A stretch of 64,000 nucleotides of DNA from Pullichristensenella sp002068815. GTDB lineage: Bacteria; Bacillota; Clostridia; Christensenellales; Aristaeellaceae. Below are positions 49,189 through 58,010 of the stretch, one piece after another. How positions within the stretch are numbered: the first letter of the stretch is position 1; each line of letters begins with the position of its first letter. Location: the NCBI GenBank assembly GCA_040772885.1, contig JAXGXF010000008.1:1-64000 (forward strand). Reading direction: 5' to 3'. The position numbers and the translations under genes are program-made. The notes beneath the pieces were generated by a model. The model did no database searches. It was not told the DNA's origin and saw only the letters and a list, made by a program, of their open reading frames with translations.

Positions 49189-49896
49189 CCGGCCTCCGCC
49201 GCCGCCCTCTGCGCCGCCCTTCTGATATTTCATCTCGCGAAAAACCGGAATCCGGGGACTCTCAAGGCCGCCCTGATCGCGGCGTTCGGCATATGCTTCG
49301 GAGTCCTCATCGGCGTTGCCTTTTACTCGATCATGCCCTACCACGTCAGCGCGTGGACGTTCATCGTCCTCTGGTTCTTGTGGACGGCGTGGGGCGAGGC
49401 GCGCCTCCGGCGGCTCCGGTACGCGATGCTCGCGGTCATACTCCTCGCGTCCTTCGGCTCGTACATCACGGCAGTCCGCGATTTGCGCCAACCCTATTCC
49501 GGCGCGAAGGACTGCGCGGCCTTCGTGCGGGAGGAGATTCCGGAGGATTCGCTGCTTCTCGCCGCCTGGGAGCCCACGATCGCGGGCGTGGTATCCTACC
49601 TCGACAGCGACGGGATTTACAGCATCTACGGCGGCGAAAAGGTAACCTATGTGAGCTGGGAGAGGAAGGAACAGAGCATCGGCGGCTATGAAGCCCTGTG
49701 CGCGTGGGCGCGGGAAACGAAGCCCGGCGCCGAATATGTTTACGTCCTCTACGCCCAGATCAACACGTCGCAGGACTTCAGAAAGCTCTCCGGGATGGAG
49801 CCCTTTTTGACCGGGGACAACCTTATGTACAGGACCCCCAAGGGCGTGATCGTGCCGAGCGAGACCTTTGCGATTTACCGGGTTCCCGTGCAGTAG
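49189..49896 (+). pseudogene. 5'-truncated gene for a membrane protein with C-terminal soluble domain
   Basis: The open frame begins without a start codon near the gtrA start and continues through two or three TM segments (AALIAAFGICFGVLIGVAFY, WTFIVLWFLWTAWGE) and a soluble domain (PYSGAKDCAAFVREEIPEDS, YSIYGGEKVTYVSWE). The first ATG in the frame (49333) lies within the TM region without a ribosome site. The form fits the C-terminal third of a multi-pass glycosyltransferase-like membrane protein, with the 5' part lost. I cannot name the family firmly. Confidence 0.65.
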
Positions 49897-49923
49897 ATTC
49901 CCGGTCCGGATATCCATGAAAGA

Positions 49924-49960
49924 GCGGCCCCGCGGCGCCGAAGCAGGGGCCGCTTTTTTT
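49924..49960 (+). terminator. Intrinsic terminator before the dynamin operon
   Basis: A perfect 8-bp stem (49924-49931 with 49946-49953) is followed by seven T (49954-49960). It insulates the next operon from upstream transcription. Confidence 0.92.
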
Positions 49961-50020
49961 CGCGCGCGGCCGCGGCGTTTGAAAATTTCATGTTAAAATA
50001 TTCCTAATAACGACAAAACA

Positions 50021-50029
50021 TGCTATAAT
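50021..50029 (+). promoter_or_regulatory. Extended -10 promoter of the dynamin-M48-radical SAM operon
   Basis: TGCTATAAT (TG at 50021-50022, TATAAT at 50024-50029) is an extended -10 element. The -35 position (TTCCTA at 50001-50006) is weak. The stretch between terminator and promoter is AT-rich compared with the region. No other promoter or terminator is seen before 60454. Confidence 0.7.
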
Positions 50030-50070
50030 GCCCAGAGGTTGATGAAATCCCGCATGGAGGATTTTCTACC

Positions 50071-51774
50071 GTGAAGGCTGCAAGGCTCAAGAGCGTCGAG
50101 TTCAAGCTGTATGAATACCTGATCAACCTGCGCTCGTTTTACGATTCTCTCGACGCGGAGGACATCATCGCCGGGATCGGCGAGTACGTCGAGCTGGTCA
50201 AGACCCGGTACTACAAGATTGCGCTGATCGGCGTGTTCAAGCGCGGAAAATCGAGCCTTTTGAACGCGCTGCTCGGCCACGGCGTGCTCCCCGCGGACGT
50301 CCGGCCCGCGACGGCGACCGTCAATCGCGTGACGTTTTCGCCGACGGAATTCGCGGAGGTGTTCTTCAAGGACGGGACGACCCGCGAGATCGAGATCGAC
50401 CAGCTCGACGACTATGTCTCGAAGGTCGGCGAGGTCGGGCGGCGCAACGCCGCGGAGATCGACGAGGTCGTCGTCGGCTACCCCTCCGTTTTCTGCCAGA
50501 ATTACATCGACATCATCGATACCCCCGGGCTCGAGGACGACGAGCGGATGACCGAGATCACGCTGAAGCGGATCGAGGAGATCGACGCGGCGATCGTCGT
50601 CATGTCCGCGCTTTCGCCGTGCAGCCAGAGCGAGTGCGAGCTGATCGTCCGGCTCCTGAAGAGCCGCAACATACACGACATCGTGTTCGCGGTCAACTTC
50701 ATCGACTGCCTCGACGGCGAGGAGGACATAGGCCGCGTGCTCAAAAGCGTCGAGGAGAAGGTCCGCCACTATGCGTTTCAGGCGCTCGACGACGAGGAGA
50801 CCATCGCCCGCGCGCACAGGATACTCGACCATATGCGCATCTTCGGCATTTCCCCGAAGGAGGCGCTCGCCGCGATGCGCACGAACGACCGGAATCTGCT
50901 GAAAAAGAGCCGCTTTCCGGGCTTTCAGGACGAGCTCTACAAGATCGTGACCTCCGCGCAGACGACGAACATGATCGCGAAGGTGCTCGCCTTCGTGCGG
51001 GATTCGATCGCCGAGCTCGAGGGGCGCTACAACGCGCGCATGCTTCGCCTGCAGGCCGAGACCGAGACGACCGAGCGCGCGCTGCGCGGGATGATCCGTA
51101 TCCGAGAGCAGATGGGCGCGTACGTCGACGGCCGGCTCGACGAGATTTCCCGCCGGTGCTGGGAGCGCATCGACGCGTTCCGCTTCCGCGGCGAGCATTT
51201 TCTGCCGATACGCTCGATGATCCTCGACCGGGCCGCGCGCGTGCGCTCGCCGGAGGACGTCCCGGCACAGTGCGCGGCGGCCTGCCGGGCGGTCGACGAC
51301 CATCTGCGCGCGCAGTACAAGGCGGCGGCCGCGGACATGCGGGCGGCCTTTCTGGAGGGCGTCTCGGCGCTCAAGGGCGTCGCGCTCCCGTCCCCGGGCG
51401 GAAAAACGCCGGCGGCGGAGCTCTACGAGATCGTGACGGACGCGCCGCCGCCCGGCGCATACGACCTCGCGCCGCTTCGCCTCGGCGGGCCGGTGCGCGA
51501 GGGGGGGCTGTTCATCGCGCTGGAACAGGCGGCGTTTGCGCAGATGTCGGCGGTCGCGGACCGGCTCGACCGCTGGCTGACCGAGATGCGCGGGGACTTC
51601 TGCCGCGCGTTTAAGCGGCTCGACAGCGCGTATCTGCAGGAGTACCAGCTCGCGCTCGAGTGCGCCTACGAGGAGCGGTGCGAGGCGGCGGAATTTTTGA
51701 AGATGAGCTACCGCCGCAACCGCGCCCGGAGCGATCTGATGTTCGAGAGCATCCGCTCGGAAATGGAGATATAG
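50071..51774 (+). CDS. Dynamin-like GTPase, first of three (no TM segment)
   Basis: The 567-residue protein has a dynamin-type GTPase domain with G1 GVFKRGKSS (residues 54-62), a conserved Thr in PATATVNRV as G2, G3 DTPG (150-153) and G4 NFID (209-212). A long, mostly helical C-terminal part could form the stalk. No TM segment is visible, so it would bind membranes peripherally or pair with the membrane-anchored GTPase of the operon. The start is GTG 50071 with GGAGG at 50056-50060. Bacterial dynamin-like proteins remodel or protect membranes and often come in pairs; here it opens a nine-gene operon. Confidence 0.9.
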   Translation: MKAARLKSVEFKLYEYLINLRSFYDSLDAEDIIAGIGEYVELVKTRYYKIALIGVFKRGKSSLLNALLGHGVLPADVRPATATVNRVTFSPTEFAEVFFKDGTTREIEIDQLDDYVSKVGEVGRRNAAEIDEVVVGYPSVFCQNYIDIIDTPGLEDDERMTEITLKRIEEIDAAIVVMSALSPCSQSECELIVRLLKSRNIHDIVFAVNFIDCLDGEEDIGRVLKSVEEKVRHYAFQALDDEETIARAHRILDHMRIFGISPKEALAAMRTNDRNLLKKSRFPGFQDELYKIVTSAQTTNMIAKVLAFVRDSIAELEGRYNARMLRLQAETETTERALRGMIRIREQMGAYVDGRLDEISRRCWERIDAFRFRGEHFLPIRSMILDRAARVRSPEDVPAQCAAACRAVDDHLRAQYKAAAADMRAAFLEGVSALKGVALPSPGGKTPAAELYEIVTDAPPPGAYDLAPLRLGGPVREGGLFIALEQAAFAQMSAVADRLDRWLTEMRGDFCRAFKRLDSAYLQEYQLALECAYEERCEAAEFLKMSYRRNRARSDLMFESIRSEMEI

Positions 51775-51775
51775 C

Positions 51776-52288
51776 ATGTACATATGTTCGAGTTGCGGGA
51801 AGATATTGAGCGACGGGGTGTCGATCTGCCCCGAGTGCGGCGCGAAGAACGCCCGGCACGAGGAGGTCAAGAAGTACGTCGCGTGCAAGGAGTCGATCCC
51901 CCAGTCCGTCAACTACTGCCCGCACTGTGGTGGCTATCAGGCCGTGCACGACTTCATGAGCCTGCGCTGCGTGCTCAAGCAGACGCACAACCAGTGGGAC
52001 CAGGCGTCCGGCGCGGCGGGCAACTTCTTGAAGAGCTGGAAGAACGACCAGAACGGCGAGCTGCTGTTCGGAAGCGGCGCGCTGCGCTTCAGCCCGCTGA
52101 TCGGCCCGGCGATCGCGATGCCGTTCGGGGACATCCGCTGGATCGCGCTCAACGAGGAGCTGCCCACGCGCGCGGAAATCCTGATCAAGCACCGCATGCC
52201 ATCCAGATACATCCTTTTTTCCACCGCGGACGCGGCCAAGGCGCGGCTGCTCGTCGAGACATGCCGGCTGATCGTCAAGCAGGCGTAG
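51776..52288 (+). CDS. Zinc-ribbon protein with C-terminal PH/GRAM-like domain
   Basis: The 170-residue protein starts with MYICSSCGKILSDGVSICPECGAKN, a CxxC-CxxC zinc ribbon, followed by a second Cys pair in VNYCPHCGGY with VACKES before it. The remainder (about 60-170) contains LLFGSGALRFSPL and RYILFSTADAAKARLLVETC, which look like the strands and final helix of a PH/GRAM-type fold. I do not recognise a known family. The start lies 1 bp after the preceding stop. It could link the GTPases to membrane lipids or to a protein partner. Confidence 0.75.
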   Translation: MYICSSCGKILSDGVSICPECGAKNARHEEVKKYVACKESIPQSVNYCPHCGGYQAVHDFMSLRCVLKQTHNQWDQASGAAGNFLKSWKNDQNGELLFGSGALRFSPLIGPAIAMPFGDIRWIALNEELPTRAEILIKHRMPSRYILFSTADAAKARLLVETCRLIVKQA

Positions 52289-52315
52289 CGATCCTACAGC
52301 AAGGGAGGAATTTTG

Positions 52316-54382
52316 ATGGAGGCCAACAGGTTCGACGTTTCCACGGTAGAGGGGTATACCCGGGCGACCGCCCATCTGGCCGGCAGGATGGAGGAGCTCT
52401 CGTCCGGCAGCCAGGCGCTCAACCTCGCGGACCTCTCCTCGATGCTCCGCGAGAACGTCCGGAAGATTCGCAATGACCGCTTCAACATCTCCGTGATCGG
52501 CGAGTTCAAGCGCGGCAAGAGCACGATCATCAACGCGCTGCTGGGCGCCGAGATCTGCCCGGCCGATAGGCTCCCGGCGACGGCCGCCCTGAACCGCGTC
52601 GTCTACGGCGAGAGCCCCGCGGTCGTCGTCCACTTCAAGGACGGGAAGTCCGAGGAGGTCGACATGGACCACCTGCGCGCCTACGTGACGAAGCTCGACG
52701 AGGCCTCGCGCGGCATGGCCGAGACCGTCAGCGAGGTGGTCGTCCGGTATCCGCTCTCGTATTGCAAAAACAACGTCGACATCATCGACACGCCCGGCCT
52801 CAACGACGAGGACACGATGACCGAGATCACGCTGTCGATGCTCCCGAAGACCGACGCGGCGCTGTTCGTATTGATGGCGACCTCGCCGTTTTCCGAGACC
52901 GAGCGCGATTTCCTCGTCAACAAGATGATCGCCTCCGACCTCGGGCGCGTGATCTTCGTCGTCAATGCGATCGACGTGCTCGACGAGGACGAGGCGAGGG
53001 ATGTGCTCGAATTCATCGCCGGGCGGATACAGGAGATGGTCGTCGGCAAGGCGAAGCGGCTCTACGGCGCGGACTCCGAGGAATACCAGAAATTCCTGCG
53101 CGCGATCGGGAAGCCGCGCGTCGTCGGCATCTCGGCCAGGAACGCGCTGCGCGGGAAGCTCAGGAACAACCCGTCGCTCGTCGAGGAGAGCAATTTTTCC
53201 GAGCTCGAGCGGTCGATCGAGTACACGCTCACGCAGGAGCGCGGCGGCATCGCGCTGTATACGTACTTGGGCCGCATGCAGTCCGCGGTCGACACGATGC
53301 TCGGCGCGATCGAGATGCGCAGAAGGCAGTTCAGCGCCGACAAGGACGTCTTCCAGAAGAAGTACGACGAGGGCGTCGCCGTGCTCGAGGAATTGAAGAA
53401 GAAGCGCGACCGGGAGCTCGAGAACGTCGACGTCTCGGCGAAGAACGCCTGCCAGGAGCTGCTCCCGCGGATACAGGAGTACATAGACGAATTGAAAAAG
53501 AGCGTGACCGCGGCGCTCGAGGGGGTCAAACTGTCGAAGGACGACCTCTCGAAGGAGAACAAGGAGGCGACGAGCAAGCGGCTGATCGGCATCGTCGAGG
53601 ACGTCTCGAAGAACTGCTCGGTCGAGTACGTCCAGCGGCTTCAGTCGGCGATCGAGAAGTGCACCTCGACCGAGATCACGCGGCTCGAGGGCTTCGAGGG
53701 AGAGTTCCTTTCGAAGCTCAGCGGCATCGAGATGAGCTTGACGACGAAGGACCCGGGGAACACCGTGCTCTCGACGGCGATCGACGTCGCGATGGGCATG
53801 GGCGGCGGCATCCCGGGCATCGGCGCGGCGTACCTGGGCTACCGGCAGGCGGGCATCAAGGGGCTGCTGCTCGGCGGCGGCGTCGGCGGGCTGACCGCGG
53901 CCGCGTCGTTTTACGCGCTGAACTCCTTGATCGCGGCCGCGGGCATCGCGCTGGGCGGGCCGATCGTCATCGCCGGAACCGCGATCGTCTACCTGTTCGC
54001 CGGCAAGATGGCGATGAAGGCGGTCAACAAATTCCTGCAGCCGGACATGTCGGCGAAGTTCATCGCGAAGTTCCGCGACTCCGTGCTCGAGCGGCTGACG
54101 TCGAACGAGGTGCGCCGGGAGCAGGAGAAGCGGTTGAAGGAGGCCGTGTACGGCGCGTTCGACGGGATCAAGGAGCGGCTCCTGTCCGAGACGGAGCGTA
54201 TGATGAACTCGACGAAGGCGACGCTCGACGCGATCGCGTCCGACATGGAGGGCAACGAGGAGGAGCGGAAGGAGACCGAGGAGCTGTTCGCCCAGGTGGA
54301 GCAGTCCGCCGGGGAGGTCCGCAAAGAGATCGCCGAGCTGCGCGGCCTGCTCGCGCCCGCCGGGAAGGGGGAGGAGCTGTGA
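52316..54382 (+). CDS. Dynamin-like GTPase, second of three, membrane-anchored
   Basis: The 688-residue protein has a dynamin GTPase domain with G1 GEFKRGKST (62-70), G3 DTPG (158-161) and G4 NAID (217-220). A helical region (about 320-480) with coiled-coil-like charged stretches (LEELKKKRDRELENVD) is followed by a hydrophobic segment at about 483-565 that can form two TM helices (GIKGLLLGGGVGGLTAAASF, LGGPIVIAGTAIVYLFAG), and then a charged helical tail. This resembles bacterial mitofusin-like and BDLP-type proteins with a membrane paddle. ATG 52316 follows GGGAGGA by 6 bp. The stop overlaps the next start (GTGA). Confidence 0.92.
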   Translation: MEANRFDVSTVEGYTRATAHLAGRMEELSSGSQALNLADLSSMLRENVRKIRNDRFNISVIGEFKRGKSTIINALLGAEICPADRLPATAALNRVVYGESPAVVVHFKDGKSEEVDMDHLRAYVTKLDEASRGMAETVSEVVVRYPLSYCKNNVDIIDTPGLNDEDTMTEITLSMLPKTDAALFVLMATSPFSETERDFLVNKMIASDLGRVIFVVNAIDVLDEDEARDVLEFIAGRIQEMVVGKAKRLYGADSEEYQKFLRAIGKPRVVGISARNALRGKLRNNPSLVEESNFSELERSIEYTLTQERGGIALYTYLGRMQSAVDTMLGAIEMRRRQFSADKDVFQKKYDEGVAVLEELKKKRDRELENVDVSAKNACQELLPRIQEYIDELKKSVTAALEGVKLSKDDLSKENKEATSKRLIGIVEDVSKNCSVEYVQRLQSAIEKCTSTEITRLEGFEGEFLSKLSGIEMSLTTKDPGNTVLSTAIDVAMGMGGGIPGIGAAYLGYRQAGIKGLLLGGGVGGLTAAASFYALNSLIAAAGIALGGPIVIAGTAIVYLFAGKMAMKAVNKFLQPDMSAKFIAKFRDSVLERLTSNEVRREQEKRLKEAVYGAFDGIKERLLSETERMMNSTKATLDAIASDMEGNEEERKETEELFAQVEQSAGEVRKEIAELRGLLAPAGKGEEL

Positions 54383-55296
54383 ACAACCCGACCGCGGAAA
54401 TCGCGCTGAATTTCCCGGGCTACTGCGAGACGCGCGGCGGGTCGGGCATGGGACCGGCCGCCTACTCGTTTTCGCTTGACGAGAGCCTTCGCAAGAGGCT
54501 CGACCGCGTCCCGGGGCTCTACAGGCTGTGCAGGGCGTACTGCGCCGGAGAGATTCCCCGGCAGAAGCGCATGGCGCAGATGAATTCGACGCGCGTGTCG
54601 CCCTCGCAGTTCGGCGAAATCTACCAGATGACGCTCGACTGCGCGCGGACGCTCGGCATCGGCGTGCCGGACGTCTACCTGCTCTCGGACGCGGCGCTCG
54701 TCAACGCGTGGACGTACGCGTTCGACGACGAGGCGCCGGTCGTGTTCATCACGTCCGCGCTCGTCGAGCGGTTCACGAGGGACGAATTGAAGTTCACAAT
54801 CGGCCACGAGTGCGGCCACATACACTGCCGCCACGGCGTCTACTCGACCGCGGCGTCGATCCTCGAGATGGCCGGCACGCTCGGCGCGGGCGGGCTCGGC
54901 GCGGGGCTGGCGGCGCTTCTGTCGGTCTCGATGCGGCTGGCGCTTTTGTCGTGGATACGCGCCGCCGAGGTCACCTGCGACCGCGCCGGCATGCTGTGCG
55001 TCGGGGACGCCGGGCCGGCGCTCACGACGCTCTCGAAGTTCATGTCCGGCGCGATTTTCGGCGAGGGCGAGCTCTCGCCGGAGGAGGCCGCGGGGCAGCT
55101 CGAGTCCGTCAAGGAGACGCCGGTTCGGCTGCTGGAGCTCTCGTACGACCACCCGATCCCGGCCCGGCGGATACTGGCCGCGAAGGCGTTCGCCGAAAGC
55201 GAGGTCTTTTCCCGCGCGCACCCGGAACGGGGCGCCGCAAACCCGATCGACAAGGAGCGGCTCGACCAGCTCTGCGCGGGCTACGTCCGCCTATAG
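54379..55296 (+). CDS. M48-type zinc metalloprotease, first of two
   Basis: The 305-residue protein has the zinc motif HECGH (143-147, in TIGHECGHIHCRHG) and the downstream Glu ligand E197 in RAAEVTCDRAG, the pattern of M48 (HtpX/Ste24/OMA1) peptidases. A hydrophobic stretch (about 157-192, GTLGAGGLGAGLAALLSVSM) lies between the two zinc-site parts and may dip into the membrane. There is no signal peptide and none of the N-terminal TM helices of HtpX. It starts at GTG 54379 inside the stop codon of the membrane-anchored GTPase gene, so the two are translationally coupled. Confidence 0.9.
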   Translation: MNNPTAEIALNFPGYCETRGGSGMGPAAYSFSLDESLRKRLDRVPGLYRLCRAYCAGEIPRQKRMAQMNSTRVSPSQFGEIYQMTLDCARTLGIGVPDVYLLSDAALVNAWTYAFDDEAPVVFITSALVERFTRDELKFTIGHECGHIHCRHGVYSTAASILEMAGTLGAGGLGAGLAALLSVSMRLALLSWIRAAEVTCDRAGMLCVGDAGPALTTLSKFMSGAIFGEGELSPEEAAGQLESVKETPVRLLELSYDHPIPARRILAAKAFAESEVFSRAHPERGAANPIDKERLDQLCAGYVRL

Positions 55297-55306
55297 GGGG
55301 TTTCGC

Positions 55307-56224
55307 ATGGACAATCCGACCGAGGGGGTCCTCACCGGCTTTGACGGCTACGTCGCGAAGCGCATGCAGTCGATTGAGAGGCATCTGGACGGCGGCGCGC
55401 CGGACTACCTCTTTTCCGGCGACCGGCGCGTGCGCCTGAAGCTCGACGGCATGCGGCCGATGCGCGCGGCGGCGAGGGCGTACGCGGCGCACATCGTGCC
55501 GCGCGAGAAGCGCGTCGCCCAGATGCAGTATTTGCGCACCGGCCCCTCGCAGTACCCGAAGCTCAACGAGATGGCGCTGCAATGCGCGCACAGGCTCGGC
55601 ATCGGCGCGCCGACGCTTTACATCATGCCCGCCCCGCAGAGGCTCGACTCCGACAGCTTCGCCTGCGACGACGTCTCGCCGCTGATCGTCTTGACGTCCG
55701 CGATCGTCGAAAGGATGACCGACGACGAGCTTTTCTACATCATCGGCCACGAGTGCGGGCACATACAGAACAACCACGGCGTCTACATGAAGGCGGGCGA
55801 GGCGCTCGCCGCGGGCACGGGGCTCGTCGGCGCGGGGCTCGACATCGCGCTGAAGGCGTGGGTTCGCGCCGCGGAGATCACCGCCGACCGCGCGGGCGTC
55901 ATCTGCTGCGGGGGCGAAAAGCCGGCGCTGTCCGCGCTTGCGAAGCGCACCTCGGGCGCGCTCTTGAACAACGGCGGGGAGATGAGCGCCGCCGCGCTGA
56001 TGGAGCAGCTCGCGAGCGTCCGCGAGACGCCGGTCAGGCTTCTCGAGATCGCGCAGTCGAGCCCGCTGCAGATTCGAAGGATGTACGCCGTGCAGGAGTT
56101 CGCGCGCAGCGAGCTGTTCCTCTCGTGGAACCCCGCGGCGCGCACGGGGGACTTCGAGCCGATCGACCGCGGCACGCTCGAGGCGCGCTGCGGCAAGTTC
56201 GTGTCGATACTGAACGAAGACTGA
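55307..56224 (+). CDS. M48-type zinc metalloprotease, second of two
   Basis: The second 305-residue paralogue has HECGH at 148-152 (IIGHECGHIQNNHG) and the third ligand E190 in RAAEITADRAG. It shares with its neighbour MRPMRAAARAYAAHIVPREKRVAQM against the equivalent YRLCRAYCAGEIPRQKRMAQM, and VRETPVRLLEIAQ against VKETPVRLLELSY, so the pair arose by duplication and then diverged. The two may act as a heterodimer or on different substrates: a GTPase, or the leader of the small peptide encoded downstream. It is 10 bp behind its paralogue and 13 bp before the third GTPase. Confidence 0.9.
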   Translation: MDNPTEGVLTGFDGYVAKRMQSIERHLDGGAPDYLFSGDRRVRLKLDGMRPMRAAARAYAAHIVPREKRVAQMQYLRTGPSQYPKLNEMALQCAHRLGIGAPTLYIMPAPQRLDSDSFACDDVSPLIVLTSAIVERMTDDELFYIIGHECGHIQNNHGVYMKAGEALAAGTGLVGAGLDIALKAWVRAAEITADRAGVICCGGEKPALSALAKRTSGALLNNGGEMSAAALMEQLASVRETPVRLLEIAQSSPLQIRRMYAVQEFARSELFLSWNPAARTGDFEPIDRGTLEARCGKFVSILNED

Positions 56225-56237
56225 GGGGGATATCCGC

Positions 56238-58007
56238 ATGAATACAAGCGACAGACAGTGGGCCGACCTGTCCTATATCGAAGCGCAGGCGGAGGAGTTT
56301 CAGGCGATCGGCGCGCAGCTCACCGCGAACGACTTTTTGCTCAAGATGCTCCCGGAGGCCGCGTGTTCGGAGATCGCGGCGTCGCTTTCGGCGCTTAGGG
56401 AGAAGCTCGCGGAGCCGTTCTCGATCGTCGTATTGGGCGAGTTCAAGCGCGGCAAGAGCACGCTGATCAACGCGCTGCTGGGAGAAAACGTCGTCCCGAG
56501 CGCCGCGACGCCCGAGACGATCACGATCAACCGGATTGCCTACGCCGAAAAGCCGTCCGCGACGGTCGTCGGCGAGAGCGGAAGGCGCTACAGGCTCGAC
56601 GAGGGCGAGCTGAACCGGCGCAAGCTCGAGCCTATCCTCGAGCAGATCGGCGAGCCGGCGCGCTTTCTCGAGATCAGACGGCCGCTTGCGTGGCTGATGG
56701 ACGTGATGATCGTCGACACGCCCGGCATGGGCGACATCTTCGCGCGCTACGACGAGATGGTCGCGAACTTCATCGCGCGCGCGGACGCGGTCGTCTATGT
56801 GACGAGCGCCTTGGCGCCGCTCTCGTTAAGCGAGCAGCACGCGCTGCGCTCGGTGATCCTTCCGAACGGCTTTTCGCGGCTGTTCGTCGTGATGAACATG
56901 ATCGACCTGATCGACTCGGCGGAGGAGGTCAAGGGCCTCGAGCGGCTGATCGCCGAGCGCGCGGCGCAGGTGACGCCCAACAGCGCCGTGTTCCCGCTGA
57001 GCGCGCTGCACGAGCTCTCGCGGCGGCAAGGCGGCGGAGCGGAGGACTTCCTCGACGGCGCGTTCGAGGACTTCCGCACCGCGCTCCGCGAGGACGTGCT
57101 TTTGCAGAGGGAGGTCATCAAGAGCGAGCGGATCGTGCGCATGATGCGCGGGATCGTCGACGGCATCCGGCGCAAGGCCGGGACCGTCCGGGAGCTGCTC
57201 GGCAAGCGCGACGACGAGCTCGAGCAGATGCGCGTTTCCTGCGTCGAGCGGCGCGAGAACCTGCTGAACCGCATGCTCGACATCCGGGAGCAGTTCGGCC
57301 GCGACATGCTGCGCATGAAGACCGAGGCGAAGGCGTGGATGGACGAGTTCGTCGAGCGCCTCGGCGCGGAGATCGCATCTCTCGAGAATCATCCCGCCGA
57401 GGATTTGCGGAAGCACCTGCAGTTCTACATGATGGACATGCTGCGCGAGGCGCTGGAGAGGTGCGTCGAGGCGCACAGGCCCGCGATGCTTGAGGCGATC
57501 GGGGCGCTCGCGAAGAAGGAGGGGATCGAGGTTCCCGAGTTGTCCGTCAGCGCCGCGCAGTTCAACGCGAACATACGCATACAGGACCAGGACTGGACGA
57601 AGTACGACACCGGCATGCTCGTCGTCGATCAGGTCGCGACGCAGGTGTCGATTCTCTCGATCTTCCGCCCGATCGCGAACGTCGTCGGCGGCGCGCTCCG
57701 GCGCAAGGAGCTCGCGGGCAAGCAGGTGGACATCGTAAAGCCGATGCTCGAGAAGCTGTTCGGCATACGGCTCGACGTATTCAATGCCGTCGACAAAATC
57801 TACGACGACGCGTTCGAGCGGATCACGGCCGACGTGCGCGCGCTCTACGAGGCGGACGTCGCCGGGATGCTCGCCGACATCGAGAGCGTGCGCGAGCAGA
57901 CGAGGGCGAACGCCATGTCCCGCGCGGAGGGCGAGGAGCACCTGAAGCACGTCGACGCGCTCGTCAAGCGCATGGACGCGATCGTCGCGCGCGTCGGCGG
58001 CGCGTAG
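56238..58007 (+). CDS. Dynamin-like GTPase, third of three (no TM segment)
   Basis: The 589-residue protein has G1 GEFKRGKST (67-75), G3 DTPGMGD (160-166) and G4 NMID (220-223). Helical C-terminal parts include DDELEQMRVSCVERRENLLN and a conserved-looking VDQVATQVSILSIFRPIANV segment (about 457-476) that is mildly hydrophobic, possibly a membrane-touching paddle. G1 is nearly identical to that of the second GTPase, but the rest differs, so the three GTPases are not recent copies. It is followed after 3 bp by a radical SAM gene, which ties GTPase and peptide-modifying parts into one transcript. Confidence 0.9.
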   Translation: MNTSDRQWADLSYIEAQAEEFQAIGAQLTANDFLLKMLPEAACSEIAASLSALREKLAEPFSIVVLGEFKRGKSTLINALLGENVVPSAATPETITINRIAYAEKPSATVVGESGRRYRLDEGELNRRKLEPILEQIGEPARFLEIRRPLAWLMDVMIVDTPGMGDIFARYDEMVANFIARADAVVYVTSALAPLSLSEQHALRSVILPNGFSRLFVVMNMIDLIDSAEEVKGLERLIAERAAQVTPNSAVFPLSALHELSRRQGGGAEDFLDGAFEDFRTALREDVLLQREVIKSERIVRMMRGIVDGIRRKAGTVRELLGKRDDELEQMRVSCVERRENLLNRMLDIREQFGRDMLRMKTEAKAWMDEFVERLGAEIASLENHPAEDLRKHLQFYMMDMLREALERCVEAHRPAMLEAIGALAKKEGIEVPELSVSAAQFNANIRIQDQDWTKYDTGMLVVDQVATQVSILSIFRPIANVVGGALRRKELAGKQVDIVKPMLEKLFGIRLDVFNAVDKIYDDAFERITADVRALYEADVAGMLADIESVREQTRANAMSRAEGEEHLKHVDALVKRMDAIVARVGGA

Positions 58008-58010
58008 CCG

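Noticed and set aside
49333..49896. Intact 187-residue gene starting at ATG 49333
   Set aside because: The frame is open far upstream without a start, the ATG lies inside a TM segment without a ribosome site, and the upstream part codes for further membrane segments. A 5'-truncated gene explains this better.
52313..52315. TTG start for the second dynamin-like GTPase
   Set aside because: ATG 52316 directly follows and has better spacing to GGGAGGA.
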